64,000 nt of DNA from Aphrophora alni (taxonomy: Eukaryota; Arthropoda; Insecta; Hemiptera; Aphrophoridae), in contig OY740772.1 of assembly GCA_963513935.1 (NCBI GenBank), positions 8,946,607-9,010,606 of the forward strand. Reading direction: 5' to 3'. Made by a program: the position numbers and the translations under genes. The first letter of the stretch is position 1. The number at the start of each line of letters is the position of its first letter. Below the pieces are notes generated by a model, which did not search any database, was not told where the DNA came from, and saw only the letters and a list, made by a program, of their open reading frames with translations. Positions 12,156 through 22,480 of this stretch are shown here, in pieces.

Positions 12156-13344
12156 GATGTAAATAAGTCAAACACAAATGGAAATATATATAGCTCTTTT
12201 AATGACCAATGGTACAACAGTTCTAGAGTAACAGATGAAAACTTTGAAATTTAAAAAAAAACACCATAGAAATTGTGTTTAATAAATATAATACAGTATA
12301 TTACTTATAATTATTTCAGTCCTTTTAACTTAAACTTGTTATGTTTGTTAAAATTATATTTCCGGACCGTAATATCATCTTCAGTTATTTTTTCACTCGC
12401 AGGAGGTCACATAGTTAAACATTAAAACACTCAAACAATACATACAAGTTTCACAATTAAATTTAAAAAGAACATTTTTCATGATGAATTTCATTTGGAA
12501 TAGTTAAACGAACCTAACATTATGACCCTTGATCACTAATTGTCTTATAATAAAGGTCATTTTACTGGAATGACATCTGGTCAAAAAACCTACAGTTTGT
12601 TTTTAAATGCTTTGTATATGTCGAACTACTCAACAGAATTCATAAATCTACTTCTTACAAAACAGAATTTTGAAACAAGATACAAAAATGAAATAAATAA
12701 AAAACCCATTTGAGTCATAATAGTTTATCTTAGAAGTTTCATCAATAAAGAATCAGAACTAAATAATTACTATTATCTGAAGTTAGTTTTTTTGTTATTA
12801 AAAGGTTGGTAAGATGTGTTTATCTTATCTAAATATTTCATGATACGTACAACTAACCATTTACGATGTATATATCTCTAGCTTACTTATCGGTTACACA
12901 TTACCTTATCTTGGATTGGTTCCAAATCTTAACATTGCTTTTAATTATGTTTGAAAGATCAGTTATTATTGATTGTTAGTTTTCTGGCAATCTTACAAAT
13001 TCTACTCTTGTTCTAACGTCATGTTCTATAATTGCTTTGTTAATTATTAGGCCTTATAATATGACCGCTGATTTTGGTCGAGGACGGGGATTGTTACAGA
13101 GATTGGAGTTGTTAATTTCATGTTTGGACTCGATTTTAGAGAAGTGAATTTCTAGGGACAAATCCGAACTGTAGAAGACCCTTGGTATTAGAAAAATACA
13201 TAAATTAGAAGAACGTTTTTGATGGTCAACGGATTATGGTTGAAGGCGGCAACGAGCACTGAACTAGGTTTATTCAGTCTGTTATTATAAACAGATGCAA
13301 GAAGAATCAAATTATGTATTTCACGATATTACCTGAGTCTGGTT
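12156..13344. other. AT-rich intergenic DNA, nothing recognised
   Basis: No gene or clear repeat is visible in this interval. Confidence 0.45.
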
Positions 13345-13960
13345 TTGACAGAGAAAGTCACACTGTGTAGGGGTTAGCGTTTAGTGGACATCCACTGCAA
13401 ACGCCTTCATAAATGCAAACTCTTCACGATAAAATGGATCATGCCTTCGGTGATGACTTTCCTCCTCTTCGTCGAGATTTCCTTGACAACCAAGTACCAA
13501 TAATAAACATAGTAGAGGAACAGCTCATTTCGAACACCCAGCAAATATTGGAAGAAAAGTTTTAAAGGCTTCATAACAAATCGCAAGAGAAGACTACCAC
13601 TTATGTGAAAGAATACCAGGGCTAAACCATGCTAAAGAACTCCTGAAGGTCGAAAGTATGTATCAGACTAAATTGAGATAAATTGGAAATCTGACATGAT
13701 TTTCATCTGGATATCGTAAACTCAGGAACATCTTAGAAGGATTGGAATAGAAAACGACGGAATTTCAGATTCTGAAAAGATTTTTAAGATACCCCACATC
13801 ATCAAGTTGAATGAGGTGCAGTAATCCACAAAAAGGCTAAAAGTTTAGGAGGGTACCAGATTGATGTAGAGGAGAAACCTACTTTAACCTCCTTCATGTG
13901 CTTCACTTCTTAAAGAGTTGTGGTTTAAAGGGCTTATATAGACCGGAATTCCACCTCTTA
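13345..13960 (+). pseudogene. R1-like retrotransposon C-terminal remnant, copy 2
   Basis: This parallels the remnant at 5270-6480, sharing GTAGGGGTTAGCG, CCACTGCAAACGCC, GAGATTTCCTTGACAA, ACTCAGGAACATCTTAGAAG, GATTGATGTAGAGGAG and GGAATTCCACCTCTTAGTTG in the same order. Fragments such as GGYQIDVEEKPTL correspond to GYEIDLEELPTL in copy 1. Stops and frame breaks are frequent. It lacks the CT-repeat expansion. I infer an R1-type origin from remembered motifs only. Confidence 0.4.
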
Positions 13961-14600
13961 GTTGATGTATGCTGGTACAATAAGTCTCTAGATCTCGCAG
14001 AGAATTTAACCCCTACATTACAACAACTACTATTAGAAACTTCAAACAGCCAAGATTTGAAACGCTGTTTACCCTGTGTAAGGTTTGATTTTAAACTCGA
14101 GACAATCTTCAGTAAATTACAACATTATCGTTTTTTCCTGGAGAAATGATACTACAAATTTTAATTATCTGCAACCATATTTTTACACATACTGTATTCC
14201 ATTTAAATTCAGGATTTAGTTCATTCTATTGCAACGTCTGATGTATCAATTTCTTAGAACTGATTGCAAATAATATACAAGTAACATTTCCTGTTCTCTC
14301 TCCAACATTGTGTGGTGCAATTTATCACTTTCCCCTTATTATATATGTCTTTCTTTTAATTTGGTTAAATATGCGTAATATAAATTTATGCAAAGTTTTT
14401 TTCGGAAAGGAATCGGTTTGTGTTTTTATGTGTGGTTCTCTTCATTTGTGTTCTAATCCTCAAACGATTTTGAACAAATTACGCTTATATAAAAGATGAT
14501 TGACACAAATCACACTGCTGTTTTAATCAATAATTACAAAACGTAATCAATGGTAACCCCAGGGTTTTTGAGATAAAAATAGAGGTACCGCCAATTTTTT

Positions 14601-15010
14601 TAAACTTGAGCTAGGGTAAAAGTTGTAATAACACCACTGCTATTTTTATTTGTTCTGTAGGCTGAGGAATAACAGAGTTATCGATAGCAAAGAATAATCA
14701 TAATTTTCTTACACCAGCACTAAATGTATTACAGTTTGTGAACTAAGGACGAATTGTATTAATAAGCATTGTTAATACATTTGTTTCAGCTATTATATAT
14801 ATCTTATTCATAAGGTCTTGTACATCCAGTAATAACTACAAACTGGAGTAAGCCAACAAACTGGTGTTCTAGAAAATTATCAGAAAATTGTGATTTTTGT
14901 TTCTATCTATAAATCAGTTATTCCTCAACTAACAGAAGAAATAAGTATAATAGTAGTCTAATATTAGATATTTTTACCCTAGCTCTAGTTTAAATTGTCC
15001 CTAAATTTTA
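14601..15010. repeat. Imperfect inverted repeat (foldback), arms ~115 bp
   Basis: GAGCTAGGGTAAAA near 14610 and its complement TTTTACCCTAGCTC near 14980 mark the outer ends. Inward, TGAGGAATAAC(A/T)GA matches the complement near 14930, and ACACCAG matches CTGGTGT near 14860. The arms have diverged noticeably. There is no coding content. Confidence 0.7.
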
Positions 15011-15960
15011 CTTTAAAAATCGTTTTTGAAATTACTCGAATTTGCGAATATTTGAAACATTTAAGTGATTGTAGCTCGTAAACAGTTAGAGTTTTCGAAA
15101 GATATTCAGGAAGAAAAAAAATTTGAAATTACATGAAAAATGTGGTAATATCTCTAATTTTATCTAAAATAATCCTGGGGTTGCGTTTTAATGTTTTTTT
15201 TGTAACTTTTGTACTTATCGAAAAAAACAGCAGTCACCCTATTTCAATAACCCTTTATAGTCTCTATGGACTCAAATATAAATATTCAGGATCTATCGGT
15301 AAAAATAAAATAAAATAAATATGGCTTCATTTAGTTTGATGAAATATAAAAATTAATGACCAAAACAGTGTGAAAAATCGTTAAGTTACGGTTTAGAAAT
15401 AAATTTGAAAATTACGGTTTCAATTTATTAAAAAAAAAAAAAAAGAAGGGAGGACCCTTCTAAACCACTTTATCTCCCATAAGAACTGCATGGAAAACGC
15501 GTTAATAATGAAAATTACATTGATTGTTTTTACAATAAATTAGGTTAAATAATATTTAGAGAGATAAAAAATATTACTATTGTGAACGGGTGTGTTAGTG
15601 CAATGTTTTTACATCGTTTATTTTTAGTATCATTAACTACGTGAGTAAACATAGTAATTTGCACACAAAGACTAAATAAATACCAACAATACAATAGTGT
15701 GTCAATTGTTCTCATGCAATATGTTGAACTCTAAAACCAAGCATCTGTGTAAACTGCTGTAAATCTTCCTGTATTGTGAAATATACGCATTGCGCAGGCG
15801 TAAAAGTACAAGGAAAACAGATTTCCACATGGAACAAATTCTTATCTTTCCACTTCAGATTATAGTCCTTGAGTTGTGTATCCTGGACTGTTAACGAAGA
15901 TACTCTTTAAGAGTCTTATCCCAGGATCAATAAAACAAAATCTTGTGAGGGTCCGAGATG
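15011..15960. other. AT-rich DNA, no gene recognised
   Basis: It contains a 61-codon chance frame at 15133-15318 and an A-run near 15430. Nothing else is supportable. Confidence 0.45.
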
Positions 15961-15964
15961 CCCG

Positions 15965-16065
15965 ATGATGCTGCAAGGCGAAAAAAAATGTAGCTCGTTG
16001 ATATTATTAAACTAATTTTGAAACTTTAGCTTTGTTGCTTTATTTAATCCTTGTTAAGATTAAAT
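15965..16065. repeat. Short interspersed repeat with GCAAGGCGAAA motif
   Basis: GCTGCAAGGCGAAA, then TGTAGCTCGTTGATATTATT, then TTTAGCTTTGTTGCTTTATT and ATCCTTG recur at 32030-32108, where they lie inside an inverted repeat (CCGCAAGGCGAAAC, TGTAGCTCATTTATTATT, GCTTTTGTTTTATTTTATCC). The two are copies of the same small repeat. Confidence 0.65.
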
Positions 16066-16826
16066 TGTCTTTAGTTAAAAAGCCGGGAAAATTAATTTAA
16101 CATTGTTAAACAAAGCTTTTACATATTGCAATTTAACACTAGACCATCAAAAATACTTAAAACCTACTAAAAATTTCACCGTCGCTAGAAATGTTTCCGT
16201 TAAGTGAAGCAATCTAATTTTTTTTAAATTTCTTGTTTTGATAGTTCGACGCACAACCTTCAGTTTTCTCTGACCTGCTTCTTTGTTATTTCTCCAACTA
16301 TCAGGCGTTTAACTTGGGGAAGTAAATTCCAGTCACAAGTCAAAGTGCATGGCCACTTCATGACAAGTTTTTTTTTTAATGGAAGTTACCAGTGATTATT
16401 TCAATGTTAACTGCATTCAATCTTTTAATAAATCTTTTGCGTAGTAATAGTTCAAATTTGTTCACCCTGAAACGTTCAGGGGAATAATATAATTTTGATA
16501 GGGTAAGCTTAACAAAATAATAAAGTTAGTTTTAACTCACTTAAAACAATACATAGATACTGTTTATAAGCATTCTAACCGCCCTACTTCAAGAAATTCA
16601 TGGATAATTAAAAGGGATTAATTTTGAAACATTGTCAGAGTAGCGCATATATTTTCGAAATATCAACAACAACGAAAGTTCTAGAGGAAAAAACTCTCCC
16701 GAAACTACACTTCAAAATTCGAACTTTATATTTAGTTTTTTTAATCTAATAGCTAATTTATCTTACATTATTTAAAGATACAAATATTATTTAAAATATA
16801 CGAAAACATATTTTTTGTAAAATAGA
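16066..16826. other. Intergenic DNA, nothing recognised
   Basis: No gene or long repeat is seen. The end of the interval holds the T-rich trailer of the minus-strand tRNA that follows. Confidence 0.45.
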
Positions 16827-16898
16827 GGGCCCCTCCGGGATTTGAACCCGGGACCTCCTGCACCCAAAGCAGGAATCATACCCCTAGACCAAGAGGCC
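16827..16898 (-). tRNA. tRNA-Pro(TGG), copy 2
   Basis: It is identical to copy 1 over the whole 72 nt, in the opposite orientation. On its own strand it is followed by TCTATTTTAC, giving a T4 terminator. Its upstream side (plus-strand 16899-16960) is the conserved block TTGTGTTAAATA, then TAACAATAACAG, then TGTGAAAGTAAG. That block also precedes the other minus-strand copies and, inverted, copy 3. Confidence 0.97.
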
Positions 16899-16960
16899 AC
16901 TTGTGTTAAATACTAATAACAATAACAGTAATTATGTGAAAGTAAGATTATGCGATGAAC
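16899..16960 (-). promoter_or_regulatory. Conserved upstream flank of tRNA-Pro copies
   Basis: Read toward the tRNA this is CTTACTTTCACATAATTACT, then GTTATTGTTATTAGTATTTA, then ACACAAGT. The same approximately 55-bp block precedes the tRNA-like sequences at 19028, 26001, 27308, 27645, 28253 and 30873. It shows that duplication carried more than the tRNA. It may also include a Pol III upstream element, but the sequence alone cannot show that. Confidence 0.5.
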
Positions 16961-18190
16961 ATTCCAAGGTTTATAAACCTTAGATTTTAAATCAATGACG
17001 TAGATCCATGTTTTACACTATATTTTACTTAAATAGTTGAGGAAAGGAAAATTGAAAATTTTGCAACAGTCTAGGTACAAAGAATATGGTTAAACTCCGT
17101 GACACAATAGTCCTTGAAGAAGTTAAACCTGATTTCTCTAATATACGTAGTACAGAGAAAATTACGTAGGGTTAAAAAAATCTGTGTCTCTGAGTTTTAA
17201 TCATTTTTTGGAATGATTTCTCTCTGGGGGTTTTTGTCAGTCGCCTCTGTCCACACATTCTGGCGGTACTTTGGCCATATCTCTGAACATTTCGTTCGAT
17301 AACTCGATATTTGGGGCACAAAAACCCAAAAAAGGATGCACAGATTTTGATTAAATTTTGCTAAAATTAAACCCCTAAAGTACCCCAAAAAATGTGTTGT
17401 TTGCCAAATAGCTGTTATTACGAAATTTCTCAAAATCAGGTCGATTGTTCAAATTTATATAAAATTTGAGGTATAATGGACCCAACCCGTATGGAAAATT
17501 ACAAGTAAAATAAAATTTGAGTGGAGAAATAAGTTATAATAAAAATAACTTTGATTACAGGTATTTTAAACTTTATATCAAACAAATCACTTGAAAAATA
17601 CACTTCGCATTTATTTATCGGTAATTATTATTTTTTAAATTTCTGAATATTCACTTAACACTAGTTTTCGTAATGGTTTTTATGGCTTATTTTCCCTTTG
17701 AAATACAGTAATTATTTTGATTTATAAACTTGTTTAAATTTAGATTTTTAACAGATTTTATTTTGGTAATTCTTTGTTATTACGTCTGGTAAATTTTATT
17801 ATTGTCAAAAGATTGACCACCTGTTTTCAAACACCCTCCCCACTTTATATTTACGCAGTTAATCATTTTAAATGAGTTTTGAATTTCATAGGTTGATATT
17901 CGCTGGTTTTTTCTGATTGGACCTTCCTTTTTTTTGCAATCGCGTCTTTTACCGTGGAAACTCTTTGAGTTCGCAGAGGTCAGTTCTCAAGGATTTCTCT
18001 ATAGTTTGCTAATTTACTTGTGAACTTCAAGTTGAATAAACATAATGTTTTAGACGTGTGCTTATTGTTTTTTGAAACTGTTCTGCATTACTGTAACTTA
18101 GTTTGTGTTAATGTTAATTTTATTTCTCTAATATAATATCTCTGACAATAAAATACAAAGAAATTGTGGTGTATATTTTTTGTCTATAAC
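16961..18190. other. AT-rich DNA with old repeat fragments
   Basis: The frame at 17197-17433 (-) lies in low-complexity repeat-like sequence (blocks such as TTTTGGGGTACTTTAGGGG) similar in style to 63560-63960. I recognise no gene. Confidence 0.4.
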
Positions 18191-18289
18191 TCATTTATCT
18201 TTTGACCTATAGGAAAAAAAATGTTGTCGTTATAAAACATTTTGTCTTTTGAACGTTTAAAAAAGTTTCACTTATTCGATTTAAAAAAA

Positions 18290-18590
18290 AAAATAATAAC
18301 CACCATTTTGAAAATTATAAAAATTTAGTCTCTGTGTTTAACATATAAAATATTTATACCAAGTTTGAACTCAATATCTTATTTATTTCTTTAGTTGTAA
18401 TGATTTTTTGTAAAATATGAAAACTGCGGACAGACTGATAATGAAGTCGAATTCGACTTCATTATCTGTTACCTGTTATTTTTGTTCGAATTATATATAT
18501 ATATATATTTTCGAGTTATATAAGTTTATATATACTGTAATCCTAAAATGTATAGCCAGTCTACCTTTTTCGGGACATTCTGCATATTAT
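18290..18590. mobile_element. Partial copy of the 7.7-kb foldback MITE family
   Basis: ACCATTTTGAAAATTATAA and TTTGAACTCAATATCTTATT, followed by TTATTTCT..A.TTGTAATG, match the right arm of the element at 7663-8226. The end reads TTTTTCGGGACATTCTG, a diverged version of its terminus. A perfect 26-bp palindrome lies inside. The left arm is not clearly preserved. Confidence 0.65.
18439..18464. repeat. Perfect 26-bp palindrome without spacer
   Basis: TAATGAAGTCGAA is followed directly by its exact complement TTCGACTTCATTA. It sits at the position equivalent to the ACAATGAAGCGGAATT block of the 7663-8226 MITE and so looks like a local fold-back rearrangement. Confidence 0.95.
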
Positions 18591-19027
18591 ATATAATTCA
18601 TAAAGTTGTCATATAACAAAAATATAATCCTTTCTCATGCCTAATAAATGGAACTTTTTAACAGTACTATTTTTAGTTTTAGTTTCTTAGTTTTGGGGTT
18701 ACTAGGTTATGTTGCTTCTTTCATGTTCTAGCTTTTTCCGTTATAACGAGAGTTGACTCATATTGTCTAAACGTCATGAAATATTTAAAAATACAAAAAT
18801 GGAAAACCTCCAGGAATTATTTTAATTCTGATTGTACATGTATATGAATATTGGTGTCATATTTTTCAGATCACATCAAAAATTATTTTTTTTAAATAAC
18901 AGTGTTCATAATATAGTTTTTGATGTGTATTTTAAACCATTACTAATCTTGGATTATTCAGTTTAGAGAATTACCTAGGCTTAATTTCACATAATTACTG
19001 TTATTGTTATTAGTATTTAACACAATT

Positions 19028-19099
19028 GGCCTCTTGGTCTAGGGGTATGATTCCTGCTTTGGGTGCAGGAGGTCCCGGGTTCAAATCCCGGAGGGGCCC
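19028..19099 (+). tRNA. tRNA-Pro(TGG), copy 3
   Basis: It is identical to copy 1 over 72 nt. It is preceded by the conserved upstream block in plus orientation (TTTCACATAATTACTG, then TTATTGTTATTAGTATTTAA, then CACAATT). It is followed by TGGATTTTGCAAATATTTTT, giving T4 at 19104-19107 and a later T run. A large palindrome begins about 50 bp downstream. Confidence 0.97.
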
Positions 19100-19150
19100 T
19101 GGATTTTGCAAATATTTTTCTTTTCGTAAATTTTTAATTATTTGCGTGTC

Positions 19151-19448
19151 TACACTTTCAAAAGTCCCTTACCACAATTGGGAATAAACAAAATAACAAA
19201 AAACAAACTTTTTGTCAAAAGTAAAATGTTTATTCGTATTAGACCCTTATAGCTATTACAACAACAAAGTTGTCATCTTCAGAGGGAATCCTTCCATTTC
19301 CCTTTGTTGATTCCCTCTGAAGATGACAACTTTGTTGTTGTAATAGCTATAATGGTATAATTCGAATAAACATTTTACTTTTGACTAAACGTTTGTTTTT
19401 TGTTATTTTGTTTATTCCCAAGTGTGGTAAGGGACTTTTGAAAGTGTA
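19151..19448. repeat. Large near-perfect palindrome, 140-bp arms, 18-bp loop
   Basis: Arms at 19151-19290 and 19309-19448 are inverted copies with only scattered mismatches and no net length change: outer and inner ends share the same centre at 19299.5. The inner end of each arm includes GATGACAACTTTGTTGTTGT and the outer end TACACTTTCAAAAGTCCCTT. It has no coding content and appears to be a foldback element or a collapsed inverted dimer of a smaller repeat. Confidence 0.93.
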
Positions 19449-20287
19449 TATATTGTCACCACAGGCTCTGATTTATTTTTTATTTTTGTGTCTTTAATAA
19501 TCTGTGATAACCTAGTTATAAAACTGAACGTAATTTCAGTTGGGATGTTTGAATTTTTGTTATAGTTTCCGGTGGGTTTATTTCCGTTTAGAATTATAAC
19601 GAGGATTCAACTCCAGATTGGTAAGATGGTTTGTCACAGACGAGGGTGTTTCGTTGGGCCATATTATTTCGAAAAAGACAATGGAATTGTTGACAACCCA
19701 CTATATGCCAGAAGGGTGAACGGCTGTTACTCTTGACAATTTTTTTAAATGGTAGATAATCATGGAAATATTTCGAAATTTTATCCCCTATTCAATTCAA
19801 CCAAAATCAGAGTTGTAGAATAATGTCATGAAATATTACAAATTTAGTATGAACAATATCTTTTATTGTGTTTAAATATAAATTGGTTTAAAAAGGACAA
19901 AAAGGTGTAACTGTTTTACTATCTTTTTAATGTTAACATATGTTCAGTTTTCTCAGTTTTATTTATTGCATTAATTACGTCTAGAAATAAAAACTGTAGT
20001 CATAACATAGTTTATAATTTCAAGTACATTTTAAAAAATAGTTCAAAAATTTTAATTGAAGAACTTGGGAAAATATTTTTTTCCAAAAAGAGGTTATTAA
20101 AGTAGTTAATATTTCTGTCTGTAGAAAACATTTTCCAGAATAATTAAAAAAAAACACCCATTGACATATATTTACATTTATGAGGAAAAAGGTTTAGAAA
20201 CTCTAGAAAATAAACTTTTGGAAAAAAGCAAAAACTAAAGAATAAACAAATATGTTGGATTAAACTGTGAAATAATGCAATTTTTAC
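19449..20287. other. Intergenic DNA, nothing recognised
   Basis: No gene or clear repeat is visible. If the candidate exon below is real, this would be intron or 3' flank. Confidence 0.4.
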
Positions 20288-20417
20288 CTTTCATACACAT
20301 CTGGAGCATATGAGGGATTATCTTCTTCCTCCGACTCATATTCAGTTTTTCTCTTTAGTTTGAGTTTTGACTGCCTTATTATTTTGAAGCTCTTGACAGT
20401 TGCCAGTCTTCGCCATG
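20288..20417 (-). CDS. Candidate exon or protein fragment, unrecognised
   Basis: On the minus strand a frame gives WRRLATVKSFKIIRQSKLKL, then KRKTEYESEEEDNPSYAP, ending DVYER. The composition is unlike the low-complexity frames around it: a basic segment followed by an acidic, Pro- and Tyr-containing tail. The upstream edge has an acceptor-like TTTCAGTCAG and the downstream edge a donor-like AAG followed by GTAAAA. The interval is 130 nt and keeps a consistent phase (2+126+2). If unspliced, the frame is closed by TAA at the donor and by TAG about 24 nt upstream of the acceptor. The pyrimidine tract before the acceptor is weak. I do not recognise the protein. It could also be a pseudogene fragment. 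Confidence 0.33.
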
Positions 20418-21324
20418 CTGACTGAAACTTACACTATGTCTCTTTGGGCATAGTGGCTGCTGTGGCCTATCGTTGGATGATGCTAAATGAAAAAACTCAA
20501 CCCAGACTGCAGTTTGCATGTCTTTGCCAGAAAACTAGTTTCTCAATTTAGCAAGTTTATAGTATTCTTGTATATGCAGGATTGGAAGGTTCGATAGTCA
20601 GTTTTTGGGCACAAATTTACTTCCATCTGGTAGCATTTGTTTGTTTTTGTTTCAAAACTTTCAGTTAAAACATTTCTGAATGTTCCCCACATATGTAAAA
20701 CTAAATAAATAAACTAGTTTCTATAGTTTCATGTAATTACTATATATGTACGGCTAGGCATTAATCATGAAGCTCGGTGGAACCTACGCTCAATTTGTTC
20801 CTAATACTTTAAAACTACTTTTAGAAAATTATTATTTTCTGTTTACACTTTCGATCACCATAGATGCCAAACATACATTATTTTAAATAAGAGATTTCAG
20901 GCTATAATGTAGAATAAAGAACCAACATTATAATTTGTTTCCCACATTTCAGGAAAATGACTAGTTTTCATATTTCGTTACTAAGGTGATCAAATTGAAG
21001 TCACATTATTCCTTTGAAAGTTTCAGGGTTGCCAATGTTAACTATTATTTACTTCGACCTTATTAAAAGAATTCAAATGCAATTGACATTGGAATAATCA
21101 CTTATAACTCCCATTAAAATAAACTTGTTATGCCCTCTGACTGGCTGGAGTTTAAACATAAAACGTGTCATATATCGATATAAAGGAAGATTGATCAGAC
21201 TTGAAAAGAAGTTGTTAGTTTTGTTTTATAAGTGTTCTTGCTTTCTATTCGAAGTATTAAGAACGTTATGTGATTGACAAAAATATTAATTATTGTTTAT
21301 GTTCGCCATACCGACTATTGTTTA
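20418..21324. other. Intergenic DNA, nothing recognised
   Basis: No gene or long repeat is visible. Confidence 0.4.
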
Positions 21325-21499
21325 TTAAGTAAACTTTTTTGAACTTACCGTCCAATAGTCCTATTTAAAACTTCCAACGACGGCCGTCATTACGAAGGAC
21401 AGCAGTCCTTAACTTGAAAATGGCTGAATAGCCGAAACGGCCGTCGTTGGAAGTTTTAAATAGGACTATTGGACGGTAAGTTCAAAAAAGTTTACTTAA
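21325..21499. repeat. Palindrome with perfect 63-bp arms
   Basis: The 63-bp arm at 21325-21387 (starting TTAAGTAAACTTTTTTGAAC and ending CGACGGCCGT) is exactly complementary to 21437-21499. The 49-bp loop contains two smaller hairpins, AAGGAC/GTCCTT and GGCT/AGCC. AAAAATATTA occurs just outside on both sides (near 21279 and 21501) and could be a target-site duplication, though AT-rich chance is possible. The 77-codon frame starting in the right arm is incidental. Confidence 0.95.
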
Positions 21500-22080
21500 A
21501 AATATTAAATGTCAAGTTTTTGGAGGAAATATTAAGATCTTCTGAGCCCAAAAACGGTCATGGAATTATATATCTTGGTCTGTCTATTGTCTGTGGCGTT
21601 CTCTATAGTTCATACCATTGGACATACAGTAGTTTGATTAAATTTAGTAAGTGGTCAGGTCATTTATTAACCACAACTTTAAGGGTATTTTTCATTTTCT
21701 AAATAAAATATTTGGGTAACTTCAATAAGACCAAAACAAAATTATGTTATTTACAAAGTTGGCTTTAATGATTTTGATCCGATGTTGCCTTAAAAGCCTA
21801 TAAGAATTGAAACCAAACATGGTGGTCGCTGTCACCCAAATATGTCAGTTTGGGAGCTATGGTAAAGATTTGTAACGGACAGTTACTAAAGAGAAGAGCA
21901 GAACTAACGGGAAGCACTATTGTGCTACCCCGTTCTACAATTAAGACTCGCGGATGTCTCATCCCTTAAATATTAAAACTTGTTACCTTTATCTCCATCA
22001 ACCAACCAGCGCACAAGAGAACCAGCTTTAATTATAACGATACAATAACAATGGGATTTTACAAAATTGACTGCACATAG
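21500..22080. other. Intergenic DNA, nothing recognised
   Basis: It includes the tail of a chance frame (to 21702). No gene is recognised. Confidence 0.4.
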
Positions 22081-22480
22081 CTGAAGTCAGTTCTAAACGT
22101 ACTTTAAGCCTTTGGATCCAACAACGTAAATTATATCGTTAGAGTAACTACAACCGGATTTAATATTGGTTAAACGGCCTTCCGGAACATCCTTCAACGT
22201 CACAAACCTCGGTATTTTAGCACGACATTTTGATATTTAAGGTGCCGAACTGAAAAAGGTGGAACGTAGTTATTACACTTCCGTCTTCGTCCTGATCCTA
22301 GATTCAACTCCTTAACATCTGGGTTTCAATGTCTATTTTCCATGACTGTCCATGAGGTTCCAGATCCGTTGGGACCGGTGTGAGTTCCGACGTCAACCAC
22401 GGTTTCTATCGGAACCCAAACCGCGACCTAGAACCCAACTATGGTGACTGGTCGTAACCGAGGTGATATTGTCTCCTAAT
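22081..22480. other. CpG-rich, higher-GC patch, unexplained
   Basis: By eye this 400-bp patch has roughly 25 CG dinucleotides and a clearly higher GC content than its surroundings. I translated both strands and found no convincing frame longer than about 40 codons. It could be a diverged gene fragment, a promoter-associated region or an old element. Confidence 0.4.

Noticed and set aside
22300..22470. Possible exon in the CpG-rich patch
   Set aside because: Each of the frames I read on both strands breaks within about 40 codons and none gives a recognisable motif.
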